This document shows positions 42,101-52,616 of a stretch of 64,000 bases of DNA, piece by piece (positions within the stretch are counted from its first letter, which is position 1; each line of letters opens with the position of its first letter). The notes beneath the pieces are model-generated. The model was given only the letters and a program-made list of their open reading frames with translations, did no database searches and had not been told where the DNA came from. The position numbers were made by a program, and so were the translations under genes. Source of the DNA: Marsupella aquatica (lineage: Eukaryota > Marchantiophyta); NCBI GenBank assembly GCA_973895155.1, contig OZ316892.1, positions 310,001-374,000 on the forward strand, in the 5' to 3' direction.

Positions 42101-42287
42101 TCGCTGGTTAGGACCCTTTAGAGTAACCATGATGTTCCCCAATGGCTCCGTACAATTGGCCAACATTACGGGAGAGGTATATCCAGTTCGCATCCATTAT
42201 GACCGCCTCAAGAAATACTATATGGACGAAGATGAAGTTGTTCGCATGGACGCTTCACAATTAAGTGGGGAACTATGTGATGCCTAG
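39021..42287 (+). CDS. Reverse transcriptase, RNase H, integrase (family A)
   Basis: 1088 codons, intact. It overlaps the preceding frame, so expression probably needs a frameshift in 39021-39114. RT: YSGYNQIRIRQ (~305) and the catalytic FIDDF (~363). RNase H: FVDVSGFCIGSVLSQ (~509) and HTDHESLKYLVN. Integrase: HHCC zinc domain ending CDPCQR (~755), then the catalytic triad in WGIDYIGP (~788), SDRGTHFLN (~848) and LTERANGIIG (~886). The C-terminal domain has GPFRVT and lacks a chromodomain. The stop lies 11 bases inside the 3' LTR. With gag-protease intact, this looks like a potentially autonomous copy. Confidence 0.92.
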   Translation: MGSSSRDSGFSAGVVAEPTGSTTPSIIDKELNTKGSAYKPITRAEQIEALLEAERAQRPNSQEQEVDEMDRHDLEPRQEGEPTTNSKPNRPVRGQSMDTKEGTDSASPAEIPVYGGMRLERLEAELDPNLKKQINMIQARQYRKLDLGEGRELNLGRNLAPELEKEISDLLIEFQDVFAWSHQDLKGVDPTLGEHRIDLMLGAKSFRQPIRRMNPKYSLLVKTEIDKLVEAGFITLVLHSDWVSPIVIVPKKAGPDGKPKIRVCQDYRKLNEATLKDHFPLPFTDMVLDMVASHELYSFMDGYSGYNQIRIRQEDQIKTAFITEWGIYVFNRMPFGLCNAPAMFQRLMVNIFHDYLRKFMEIFIDDFAVFGKASKHAKYLRKTFMRCREVGLKLHPDKCFFAVTEGVLLGHKVSRKGIEIDKGKLAVWLDIMQPKNIKDVRSFLGCIGYYRRFIKDFAKLALPLTNMLKAGADFEPTPERVTAVVELKQMLVEAPVMIAPDWNKDFHVFVDVSGFCIGSVLSQLDEKGRDHPIYFASRQLADAERNYSTTEREALGVIYSCKKFRHYLLGYKVIFHTDHESLKYLVNKPDLTGRVARWILLLQEFDYELRIKPGKLHANADFFSRITGKPATDCIDDRFPDEELFVVEIAGTWYPEILQFLSTSRLQPGLSREQAAVFVRKVRQYQCIKGILHKHGINGTIQRCLEKREVKQVLRAMHGEEAGGHFAPVTTSKKILNAGYWWPTLHKDVYQFIKQCDPCQRAGGPRASTRHPLHPILPLAPFEKWGIDYIGPLKPLTHPRRNKYIILATDYATKWVEARPTTKDDAITTARFMYEQIFTRYGAPLELVSDRGTHFLNDIISRLNEQYLVKHRPTTPYHPKANGLTERANGIIGKILNKTVAQNKLDWDDKLFAAVFAYNLAYKSTTGHTPFFLTFGQEALVPMQLEIPTFQVTIEERASAEESLKEREYRLEALEEARMISAERVEYRQNIMKQQYDKRLKVVSIHTGDLVLLYDSRYSRFPGKLYTRWLGPFRVTMMFPNGSVQLANITGEVYPVRIHYDRLKKYYMDEDEVVRMDASQLSGELCDA
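42261..42271 (+). other. Polypurine tract
   Basis: TTAAGTGGGGA, 4 bases before the 3' LTR and inside the integrase frame. This is the expected place for plus-strand priming. The purine run is short. Confidence 0.55.
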
Positions 42288-45200
42288 ACAGGAATCACTC
42301 GGCCGGTTAAGTGGGTAAAGCAGGAAGGCACCCTAGGAACACCTTAGTATAGGGACAAAACAAGGAAAATATAAACAATTAGGGGCAACCATGGAACCCG
42401 GGCCGAGGCCGGAGGTAAGGCTGAGGGTGAAAACCCGATTAGGGTTAGGGCGCGTTAAGCGTCGGCGGCTAGGAAGGATCAACGGGAAGAAGGACCAGCA
42501 GAGGAGAGGGGTAAGGAGCGCTTGCAGGAGATGGTGGCTCATTTGCGAGCACGAACTAGGCAGACGACTACGGGAGGCCAACTACTGTCAGCTGCTTAGG
42601 CAAGCACTCGGGAGAGAGTAGATACCGACGATCGACCTAAGGAGGGTATGAGCAACGTCAATCAAGCGGCACATTTCTGGGGATGCCTGTTCGAACGGGC
42701 AACTGAGTACATCAAGACTTACGAGGACGAGGAGTCAGAAAGGGCAGCTCGAGAACGGCAGGAGCTCGCTCGATTGTGGGAGCTGCACAAGACGGCTTTC
42801 TTAGGAGGCGAACTCATCAAGGACGAGTTCCTGTGGACGCCTACTTCCAATCAACTCGACGATCTTCTGTTTTGCAAAGACAGCGTCGTCGGCATCCGAG
42901 AGGCCATCAAGAACTGCAACGACATACACTGGGAATTAAAGGGTAGCACGGAAAGGTGGACCCGGGCAACGGTGCTAGGAGAAACCTCCACGGCAGCAGA
43001 GATGAAGAGGAAGGGAGCCGTCAACGATGAAGCCACCCCGGCAAAAAGAACGAGGTCGGCGGCACCAAAGAAGCCAGCCGAGCAGCAGAGCAGGAGGTAG
43101 GGAGAAGCCGAAGAGGAGGAGGTCGATCCCATCAAGGCCATTCCAACCAGGGATGACACCTAGAAGGGCTGGGCGGCAACCCTACCGGTGGAGGTGCAAC
43201 TACATTTTGCACGGGAGGAGGATGCATGCTTTACGGCCATGCAGACCAAGAAGTACCAAGGCTTCATGGCCGGATCCGGCTTGGAGGCCTTTGTAAGATT
43301 ACCATGGCTGAAGCCGGAGGTACCGGAGTCAGACCTATTAGAATTCGTGGGGTCATGGGAACCCGAGACCAATTGCACGAGGATATATGGGAAGGATTTC
43401 TATCTTACTCCCAAGGTAATTGCCGAAGTGTTTGGCTTGCCGATGGGCAATAAGACCAAAGTTGATACCAGGAAGACCTTGCCTGACAAGGAGTTCCGGT
43501 CGTTCCCCGGGCCATCAACGAAGAATGGCTTCTTCCGGAACACCTGCACCAACCCGCACATAGGAGAGATGATCGACTTCTTGCGGGTGACCATGCATTG
43601 TAACTTGCCGAGGGCAGAGATCGGCAAGGCACAGGTCTATCTGGCAGAAAGGCCAGACCCAAGCCGGGACTACAACGGGTGCCTCCTCAACCAATTGAAG
43701 AAGATCTTAAAGGAGGAGCAGCAGGTAATCGGCATGGGGAGCGTGTCGCGGCTTGGCTATCACATGCCGCTGTTGTGCCGGTATGCCAGAGGTCAGACTT
43801 TTGCCCCGGTACTTCCCCTGCAGGTAAGGGCACCCGAGGAAGCTCCAACACCAAGGCCGTTGGCTGAGAAGCCTCCACCACCTGTTAGTCCTACGATCGA
43901 GCAGGTGTTTAGGCCCAGGAAGGAAGACTTGCCGATGCAGCAACCAGGCATGCAGAGTCTGCTGAAACTACTGGAGAAAGAAAAGAAATCGGCATCGGCA
44001 ACAACAACAACAACGGCAACGGCAACAATGCAGGACACTACTACAGAGGTAGGCCTACACCGGCTCACAAGAGAAAACCCCTTTGCTGGAGACAAGGAGA
44101 GAATCAGGCCGGAATCCAAGCCAGGTGTTCGAATGTACGTGGGAACCTCAAGCTCCGAATCTGAGGCAGAATTGCCTGAAGCTCCTACCGACGAAGAGGA
44201 GAGGGAGAAGCCGGACGTCCAAGAGGTAGAGGAGGCAGTGGAGGACTGCAGCCATGATAATTCCGGCTATGGGTCGGACCATCACGTTCCAGGAGTAAGG
44301 ACCTGTGGCCGGTTTGTCCCCACACTTCCAAGGGTAGTGCGAGGGGACCCCAACCAGCAGAGTAGCCCTGAGTCTCCCCCACCAGATGTTGCTCCCCCGA
44401 GCTTCGACGGCATAAAACAGACGGTGCAGGAATTTCAGGAGCGAATCAAGCAGGAGGAGGAGGCCGTCCTGGCTAAGGAAAAGGATTTACCAGGAGGAGA
44501 TTGGCCGGAGGACATCAGGCGGCTAGCCAAAAAAGGAAGCAAACCTCTAGCCACGATTGAAGAGATCCGCAGGACGGCTTGGGAGCAGAGGCCGCGATGG
44601 GCGATGCCGATCACTTCTACTTACTCCACCTACGCTAAGAATAGAGCCATGGAGTATGGTGAGATGTGTGGGGAACTTGCGCTCGGCATCTTTGGAGAGG
44701 AGTTGGAGGTAGGACCCTTTTTCCATAGGGAGCAGTTGGAGAAGCACCAATTAGCAGAAGCGGTGGCTTTAGAGAGAAGCAAGAAGGACGAGGTCATTCG
44801 GCGGCTTAGGAGGATGGAAGTCGAGATTGAAGATCTAAGGGCGGCCAAGAAAGCCCAAGATGAACTGCGGATTAAACGACATGAGCTGAACATCATGCAG
44901 GGGCAGTTGGACACCACGCAGGCTGATAATCAGAATATCAAGGATAAACTGACTCAGACGCAGGAAGAGTTGGCCGACACGATCAAAGAGAGGGAGAAGT
45001 GGAAGCAAGAGCTGAAGAATACAGAGGAGGCCCACATAACAGCCAACAGCCGGGCCATGGCGGAGACCCAAAGAAAGGAATGGGCGTTGAAAGGGGAGCT
45101 CGAGAAAATCCGCGGAGCCCTTGAGCAGAAGGAGGCCGAGTTAGGGAAATCCTATCAAGGGATTATGGCGCTGCAGCAGGAGCTTGCGTCCCTGACGGCC

Positions 45201-46939
45201 AGCTTCAAGGCTGACCTAAGGGAGAAGGACGAGATGCTCGAACAGACTTACGCCAAGATGAACCAGATGGAGTCTATCATCATTGCAGAGCTCGACAAGG
45301 AGCTAAAAGCAACCCAGGAGGAGAGGACTACCTTGAAACAAGAACGGGAGGAAGCCCAGAAGGAACTAGAGGAGGCACGCAAGGACCTGGATGAGACCCA
45401 GGAGGAGTTGGAGGAAATCACGAGGAAGATGGAGAACCTCCAGCGGCGGGCCGACAACCAAACGGAGCGGCTGAAGAAACAAGCCGCAGTATTTAGGTGC
45501 TTGTCTTCATCAGGCCCAACTCCAATTGGGGCAACCAAGTTACCAGGAGTGGTACTGGCCGAAGAAAAAGCCACGCCAACTGCACCAGTGCCGGAGGTAA
45601 GTGGGAAGGGGAAGGGACCAGCTGCCGAACCAGAAAAGAAGAAAAAGCGGAAACCTTCAGGGTCAAGGAGTAATCCGACTCCACAAGCCGTGGTGACCAA
45701 AGAGGTAGAACCAGCACCATCCTCCGACATGAATACGGCAATAGATCCCGCTATGATCACAGGTAGGGATGGTGCGGCCCAAGCCGAACTACTCAGTAAG
45801 GAGGCCAGTATTCCAGATCCGCCTCTTGAGCAGGCCGGGGAGACCGTAGCCGAGGCTGAGGCCGTAACCGATTCTCGAGCCGATGCCGACGCCGATGGTG
45901 GACCCAGTCAGGCCGATGGAGAGTTGACTCAGTCAAGGGCAGGTAATCTGTCAGGGAATGAGCCTACGACAGTGGCTGAGGAGGAAGCGTTGGGGGCGTC
46001 CATTAAGGATCCACCACCGGTGTCGTGACGGTGCAAGGGCGCCGTTCCTTTTAGGGAGGGCGGACGTGGAGGGAGGAGGCGTGAGTGGGCAGGGCGGGCG
46101 CGGATCTCCACGTTTAGGATTAGGATCAGAACCAGGAGCGGCCCTGACACTTAGCTTAGTGGGATTGCGGTCCCACTGGTAGGAGCAACACTTGTGCTCC
46201 TGCCTTGCTGTACATAGGTAGATTCGGGCAAGTAGATTACTGTTAAGTAGATTAGGCTTACGATGCAAAGAATGGCGGATCCACTACCAGGATAAGTACC
46301 TGGGCAGCTGGGAGCTCAGGGCCTCTTCTTTAGCAAGTTTTTAGTTTGCACCAGCCGGGCTGGGATCAAGTAGTACGAGAAGCTCTCGGTTAGTCATACA
46401 GTGACCCTTGTGTATATTCATGTTTCCTCATGCCTAAGAGCTGAATAGAGTTGGCCTCACGGCTTAGTTCGCAGAACTTGTGTATGAGATGTACTATTTG
46501 TATGGCAAGTGCATGGTATGACTCAGTCAGAATGAGTCATTTTGCTATTTGTGTGTCGCATTAACTTGTGTGAAGAGTGCCCACATCAACAGAAGGAAGG
46601 AAAGTAAGCAGGGGAGTGAGAGTTGGATGTGTCGAGCTAAGAGAGGTCTTAGCGGCTTAACCAAGCCTATTGGGGATCATTCCGGCGGCGGAATCCAAAC
46701 ATACCTAACAAGACGGAGGGGAAGACAGGGGAAGGCCTATATTAGGCCGGCTACGTATCTCATGACCCGATGAAGGATCTGTCCAGTATATGTGTGTAAA
46801 ATGTTAATAGTAGTAGTAGAAGGTTAGCAGCGTCCCATGCCGCTAAGCCGCGGAAACGGCCTCGCCAAGCACGAAACCTGCGGGAATCGGCTTGAGCTGG
46901 GGGGTTTCTTGGGTTTAGGGAGCCATGGGACGCACCACA
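42276..46939 (+). repeat. 3' LTR, family A (4664 bp), mosaic
   Basis: Near-identical to the 5' LTR at both ends, but about 45330-45990 is a different sequence version, closer to the old subfamily at 14750-15434. See the finding on LTR mosaicism. Confidence 0.92.
42391..46028 (+). pseudogene. LTR-encoded coiled-coil protein, 3' LTR copy
   Basis: Same reading frame as in the 5' LTR but with other lesions: a one-base deletion near 42611 (frame ends 42621), a TAG at 43098-43100 (after EQQSRR) and a second TAG near 43162. From 43188 it is open for 946 codons to 46028. The last ~220 residues are the variant version (GPTPIGATKLPGVVLAEEK, IPDPPLEQAGETVAEAEAV). The middle coiled coil is well preserved. 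Confidence 0.75.
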
Positions 46940-47516
46940 GGAAGTAGGAGTCCACAAGAACTCGGCCTTGATGAGTTCGCCTCCTAAGAAAGCCGTCTTC
47001 TACAGCTCCCACAATTGAGCGAGCTCCTGCCGTTCTCGAGCTGCCCTTTCTGATTCTTCGTCCTCGTAAGTCTTGATGTACTCAGTTGCCCGTTCGAACA
47101 AGCATCCCCAGAAATGTGCCGCTTGATTGACATTGCTCATACCCTCCTTAGGTTGATCGTCAGTATCTACTCTCTCCCCGAGTGCTTGCCTAAGCAGCTG
47201 ACAGTAGTTGGCCTCCCGTAGTCGTCTGCCTAGTTCGTGCTCGCAAATGAGCCACCATTCCCTGCAAGCGCTTCTTACCCCTCTCCTCTTCCGGTCCTTC
47301 CTCCCGTTGATCCTTCCTAGCCGCCGACGCTTAGCGCACCCTTACCCTAATCTTGTTTTCACCCCCAGCGTCCTTACCTCCGGCCTCGGCCCGGGTTCCA
47401 TAGTCACCCCTAATTGTTTATATTTTCCTTGTTTTATCCCTATACTAAGGTGTTTCTAGGGTGCACTCCTGCTTTACCCACTTAACTGGCCGAGTGATTC
47501 CTGGCTAGGCATCACA
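46940..47516 (-). repeat. Inverted family A LTR fragment (first ~577 bp)
   Basis: Reads on the minus strand from TGTGATGCC (47516) through the N-terminal part of the LTR protein, then stops at the 3' LTR of the complete element. Divergence from the intact LTRs is moderate. Its missing remainder is not on the other side of the 31395-46939 element. Confidence 0.85.
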
Positions 47517-47716
47517 TGAAGTATTCACAATTTGTTGAAGATCTGTTCCCAGCGGTGGTAGTCTCTCATCTATTGGGGATCCCATGATAGTGTCGGGATT
47601 CTCGATGTCTGTCGGAGAAAGGTGATGTATAGTCCTAGGGGCTTCTGATTGTCCTTCGATGAACGGATGTTTTGATTGGATAGGACTCTGGGTGGGTGAA
47701 TAAATGGAAGTGGGAC

Positions 47717-48757
47717 TTATGGAGTAATACAGTTATAGGCTGGCGAGGGTTGAGTAACAGAAGCATTCCTTAATCTATCTACAATAGGGAGGATTTCTTC
47801 TGGATCACAGGTCAGCGTTCTAGACAAACTGTCTACTATATCCTGATTAAAAATAGCCTTCCCATCATCAATCAATTTCTCTAGATGATTATGTTTACTG
47901 GCAGGAATAATAGGGAGAGGAGTGTGGTCGGTTGGACTACTACTAGTATGGTAAGGTGTAATCTCAACGTGAGGATTAATATCCTCATCCATAAGTTCCA
48001 GAGCAGGTGGCATAATTTCTTGGTGACTAGCTTCAAATGTTTCCTCCATTCTCAGATCATCGAGTCTCAAATCAGTCTCCGAATGTTCCACATCTAATTC
48101 CTCCAATAGTGCAATCCTTTTGAGCTTCTCCTGTGGGAGTAGACAGTCTCCATGCCAGTAGAGTTGGCTGAGGTAAGCTGGGAGGTATGTTGGCTTTCCA
48201 TTCTGTACAACATTGATTTGACTGAGGATGGTGTGTCTCAGTAAAAATCCCCAATTAACTTCAGCAAGTCCTTTCCATGAAGTAACAAATGTGTTTGCTA
48301 AAGATACAGGTACCATATATGGTCAAGTGGGATGAAAAATTGGTACCAGAAACTCAAGGATGATCTGGAAGGTATAATCAATACATTGATTAAGCTTCCA
48401 TCCAACTTTTGTATTTCTTGTCCTAGCGAACATTGGATCAGATAAAGTACTCTTTCCAGATTGTAAACCACAGCCTTCTGATGAACAACTAAAAGCGTCG
48501 GACACGAACTCTAAGTCCTACTTCTCGGGATCTGCTCGAACAGTCTCCTGAAATGCTTCTGGAATTTGTGACCCATCAGCAAACTCGCGCAAGTAGGTAG
48601 GACACACAGAAGACCACGGAATGGATAGAAGTTTTCCCAGGTGCATAACTTCTAGAGCATTGGTCAATAACATCAAATCCCTCTCAAGTGCGGAGTACTT
48701 CACCGGTATAGCTCTAGGAACAGGGAAGTTGCAACTCATCTCATCCACACCCGCCAT
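47717..48757 (-). pseudogene. Unrecognised ORF, ~347 codons with two in-frame stops
   Basis: Reading from ATG 48757 (MAGVDEMSCNF) the same frame continues through TAG at 48520-48518 and TGA at 48325-48323 to a stop at 47717. Visible features: YSALERDLMLLTNALEVMHL, a Cys/Ser stretch (CSSEGCGLQSG), a hydrophobic IILEFLVPIFHP, then WKGLAEVNWGFLLRHTILS and an acidic, Pro/His-containing C terminus. No catalytic or zinc motif. It lies between two inverted LTR fragments and just inside the start of one (47516), so it could be an accessory ORF of a related element or captured DNA. No function can be given. Confidence 0.45.
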
Positions 48758-49284
48758 GGCAAGTTGCAGCTATGGTTCTTGAAGTTGAGTCACTTACAAA
48801 AATCTAAGTCACGAAATGACGGGGCGTATTGGCGTGATCGTGCATGAGCGTATAAATGCCACAGCGCTCAAGCATCTCTGCGTATGGGCGTGAACGTCGA
48901 GGCCTTTGGTAGCAAACAGGGAAGTGAAAATGTTCGTCGCAAGCAAGTGGTCCAGTGAGTCACTCTGTTACTTCCTCCTCATTGTCAACGGCTACTTTCG
49001 GTTTCCGGCAGGGTGGGGTGTATATACGCGTCTGAGCGCATTGGCACATAAGCGCCTACGCGTTGGAGCGTCTTAGCAGATTAGCTACTACTGTGACTCC
49101 GATTTGACATGGCTGTAAAAGTAACTAGTTTTAGGAGACTATAGGGATGTACTTGAGGATGGCTTAACTACTCTAATGCTCCTAATTAATATAGATAACC
49201 TGAGGCGAATCACTACTTATCTCAAAAAGTTGAAAATTTTAAAGTTTTCACAAAAATTCTGAATAACTGCTATATCATAGTTGT
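48758..49284. other. Noncoding region with clustered GCGT motifs
   Basis: Upstream of the unrecognised minus-strand ORF. Bases 48820-49080 carry about ten GCGT/GCGC words in an otherwise AT-balanced sequence (e.g. GGCGTATTGGCGTGATCGTG near 48824). From 49090 to 49284 I see nothing notable. Confidence 0.4.
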
Positions 49285-50023
49285 TGTTCCCTTTCCTCTT
49301 CATAGCGGCTTCCGTGGATGTTTCTCCGAGCACGGTTGCCTTTGTCCACCCCTCCGTGCTACCCTTCAACTCCCAATGCATGTCGTTGCAGTGGTTGATG
49401 GCTTCCCGGATGCCGACGATTCTATTCTCGCAAAACAGAAGGTTGTCTAGCTTGTCGTCAGTAGGTGTCCACAAGAATTCAGCCTTGAATGATGAGTTCT
49501 CCTCCTAAGAAGGCAAACTTCTGCAGATCCCATAGTCGAGCGAGCTCCTACCGTTCTTGAGCTGCTCTTTTCGATTCTTCATCCTCGTAGGTCTCAATGT
49601 ACTCAGTTGCCCGTTCGAATAGGCATCCCCAAAATGAGCAGCTTGATTGACGTTGCTCATACCCTTCCTTGAATCGATAGTCGATATCTGCTCCTGCCCC
49701 AAGTGGTTGCCTAAGCAGCTGATAGTAGTTGGCTTCACGTAGTTGTCTACTTAGTTCGTGCTTGCAAATTAGCCACCATTCCTTGCGATCGGTCCTGGTC
49801 TTCCTTCCCGTTAGTTACCCATAGTCATCGGCACTTAGCACGCCCTAACCCTAATTGTGTTCCCTCCCCCGACGTCCTTACTTCCGGCCTTGGCTCGGGT
49901 TCCATAGTCACCCTTAATTGTTTATATTTTCCTTGTTTTTGTTACTATACTAATGTGTTTCCAGGGTACACTCCTGATTTTTACCATTTAAACTGGCCCA
50001 GTGATTCCTGGCTAGGCATTACA
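49285..50023 (-). repeat. Second inverted family A LTR fragment, older
   Basis: Matches the start of the LTR (minus-strand start at 50023) through codons for FCENRIVGIREAINHCNDMHW. It is more diverged than 46940-47516, with several indels. Between 50024 and 50180 I see no feature. Confidence 0.8.
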
Positions 50024-50180
50024 ACACCCAATCTGCTCGCTTTCAATCTTGTCTCTCTAATAAATCAAGCACATGCTCCCTGTTCCTTGCCTTTGAACAC
50101 ACCTCTACAACCGGGACTCTTATCACATGTTGAGATGCAAGCCAAAAATAACATCCCTTGCACCAAATCAGTTTCCTGAA

Positions 50181-50526
50181 TGTTAGGTGTTGCTCTTAGT
50201 CTTGTGACTCTTGAGCTAACCACAGTTAGGCTAACTCAGGTTAGAATTTAGCTAAGGTTAGCGGTAGTGCTGTTGTGAATATAGCCAGGGCTAATGCCAG
50301 ACCCTAGTGGAACTTAGGCTCATTGTTACGGAGCTAGTTGAGAAATAGGAAGAGCTTGCGCTGTGGATGCTTGGTATGTCCGGTCGGCCTAGAGTGCAGT
50401 AAAGGTCTTGTGTGTTTCCGTGGATGTAACCCTCATGTGGAGGTGAACCACGTATCTCTCTGTGTTGACTCTTGTGCATTGGATGGTTCATGGGCTTGCC
50501 ATTGCAATTGTCGTCTATGCGCAACA
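50181..50526 (+). repeat. 5' LTR of copia-1 (346 bp)
   Basis: Starts TGTTAGGTGTTG and ends GCGCAACA, directly followed by an initiator-Met primer site. Its last ~70 bp are clearly related to the inner end of the inverted LTR at 61253 (shared GGATGGTTCATGGGCTTGCC), so the two copia elements are relatives. The matching 3' LTR is gone because copia-2 truncates the element. Confidence 0.8.
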
Positions 50527-50528
50527 AG

Positions 50529-50540
50529 TGGTATCAGAGC
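50529..50540 (+). other. Primer binding site, copia-1
   Basis: TGGTATCAGAGC, complementary to plant initiator-Met tRNA; the classic copia primer site, 2 bases after the LTR. Confidence 0.92.
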
Positions 50541-50940
50541 ATGCCTGGGAGGTGACGAGGTTTTTTTGTGACGGGTTTTTTATAGCATTCAGTGTCGGTG
50601 ATGCATTAGGAGTTTTGTCACATGAAACTTGAATGTGTGTGGCTGAGCGGATAGGTTAGTGAGAGGGCTCTCTAACGGTGGTTAGAACTTGTTGATCGGT
50701 ATCCGTGGTGCAGAGGAATTGAAGTTTGCGTCATTCAGGGTTTATTCGTGTTTGGCGGTTTTTTGGGAGAGAGACCAAAGATTGTTTTTTCAACGGAGTG
50801 AGCTTTGTAGTGTTTGGGAGATTGCACATTATAGCTCAAGTTGAAGGTTGAAGCGAGCTGGTCATTTCGGTAGCTGAATTGCTGTCGAGTTGTGTCACGC
50901 GATTGACATGGGTCTCAACACCAAAACCATCACTATTGGG
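50541..50940 (+). other. Copia-1 leader, first part
   Basis: Noncoding 400 bp after the primer site, where a copia 5' leader is expected. Gag does not start until 57549, so the leader appears to be interrupted from about 50940. The exact breakpoint is not resolved. Confidence 0.5.
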
Positions 50941-52616
50941 TGCCAAAACCATCTCCTTGTACCTGAGGATCACGAAGGGATGCGGTGAAGGCCGGTAAAC
51001 ACCAGTTTATGCCCTTAACACCATACTATCATAGCAAGACTCTATCACACATCACCCAAGCTCAATCCCTAGGAATCAAGGTTGGGAATCAGATCCTGTG
51101 CTCATGATAGTTCTGGTGAGAAGGGGTATTCATATCGGGCCCGTACACACAGGGCCTAGCGCTACGGTGCGCATATATCTATACGTATGCTTACTGTCAT
51201 AGGTATATTTCTATTCTGCCGCCGGAATGTACCCATAAACCAGTGACTCCTGACTGATTCCCGGCTTAGGGACTTCTAAGCCATTGCCCCACCACTATGC
51301 CATTCCATTCTCAGCAATCAGAGCTGTGACAGCCCTCACCCAACCCACTTCAGTGCACCTAGTACACCTCTCAGTGGCGCTGCTAGTCCCATCATACACT
51401 CAGATTGCCTCACACACACACACATCCATGAGAGAAATGAGGCCTGAGAGGAAAACTCAATTAGATTCAAAGATGTGCACAATAGTTCACTGAGAACACT
51501 TGATCCGAACACTAGGCCCGAAGGCTGTCTCCTCCAGATTGCGACGTGCTTGTCCTGCAAGCCCCGTGCTTGCCATGCAAGCTCAATCCTGAACCTGAGC
51601 CTGGCTCACTCCAGATTGCGACGGCAGATTGGACTCAAACCAATCCCGTACTTGCCTTGCAAACTCAATCCTGAACTCAACCTCCTTCACTGCACTTCAT
51701 TCTTGGGGGCACGTACAGATCTCACACCCCCATTTCAGAATGGCAAGTACACATGCACAGTTGACTCGACTTCAAAGTTGGTACCAGGCCTAACGGCGAT
51801 CTACCCCAGACTATAATGAGGCCCGGCCTCATGCTTGCCCTACAAGCTCAGCTCTGGCCATATTTAGTGCTCTCTACCAGACAAAGGCCGGGACTCCCCA
51901 TGGATCACGTAGCCTTGCCAGACTAAACTGTAAATGCTCCTCCTGCTGCCCCTCAATCAGTATCTCAGCCTCCCTAATGTGCTCACCGCAAATCACATTG
52001 AAATCCTCCCCATAGTTTACAATCACCAACACGTCACCTATCACCAAGGCTCTGTATCGGGGGAAAAGAACCCAGTTGTGTTGCCTACTAGAAAGAGCCA
52101 CAATCCAACTTACAAACCTGGCCAACTGTTGATGTGAAGCGTGGCTGATTACTCCCTGAGTAATAGCACAACCAAGTTCTCCCCAACACACAGCTTCCAA
52201 GCCCAGCCTTCCTTGCACAGAGCTCCTCCCTACTGCTCAATCTACGTGAGATCACACAACTGAAGTCCCCCCTGCCTCTACCGGGGGGCTGCTCTATATA
52301 CTCTCATATTGAGCCCAAATGGGTGGATACTACGCTGCTGGAGCCCCATCCCAGCCCTAACAGAGCCGCCACTATCTCTAACTACTGAACCCTAACTCGC
52401 AACTTTATTTTTATCTCGAATTGGCTATGTACTTCGGATTTGGCCCTCCTCGAGGTTTTCACGAGCTTGCGCCTCCTCTCCCGATTTCTCTATTCAACCA
52501 TTTGCTGCGTGGATAGCAGCGTTGGAAGCGACTTGAGCTCCTCTTTCCAACGAGGTCAATTATAGCCAATTTGGTCAAATACACAGAGAGTTTGTGGACT
52601 AGCTCAAAATAGGGTA
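50941..52616 (-). repeat. Probable LTR of an unidentified element
   Basis: No coding content. On the minus strand there is a TATA box (GAGTATATAGAG, 52303-52292), an R/U5-like stretch, and TTTTGGCACCC near 50975, which could mark an LTR/primer-site junction. The other edge abuts the family B LTR at 52617. Without a second copy in the window this remains a guess from layout. Confidence 0.35.

Larger units (their letters stand above)
31395..46939 (+). mobile_element. Complete family A Ty3/gypsy element (15.5 kb)
   Basis: 5' LTR, primer site, two overlapping pol-region frames, polypurine tract and 3' LTR are all present. The left flank (TTAAC) and right flank (GGAAG) do not match. The left neighbour is the DNA transposon and the right is an inverted family A LTR fragment, so the usual 5-base target duplication is missing. 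There is no chromodomain, which together with the TGGCGC primer site points to a Tat/Athila-like lineage rather than chromoviruses. Confidence 0.93.

Noticed and set aside
51150-51175. Additional palindrome copy (CTAGCGCTA)
   Set aside because: Only a 9-base core without the CC-N-GG centre; outside the transposon region, so treated as chance.
51874-52218. 114-codon minus-strand frame in the putative LTR
   Set aside because: Plausible-looking amino-acid mix but no recognised motif, no second copy to compare, and a position inside a likely LTR R/U5 region.
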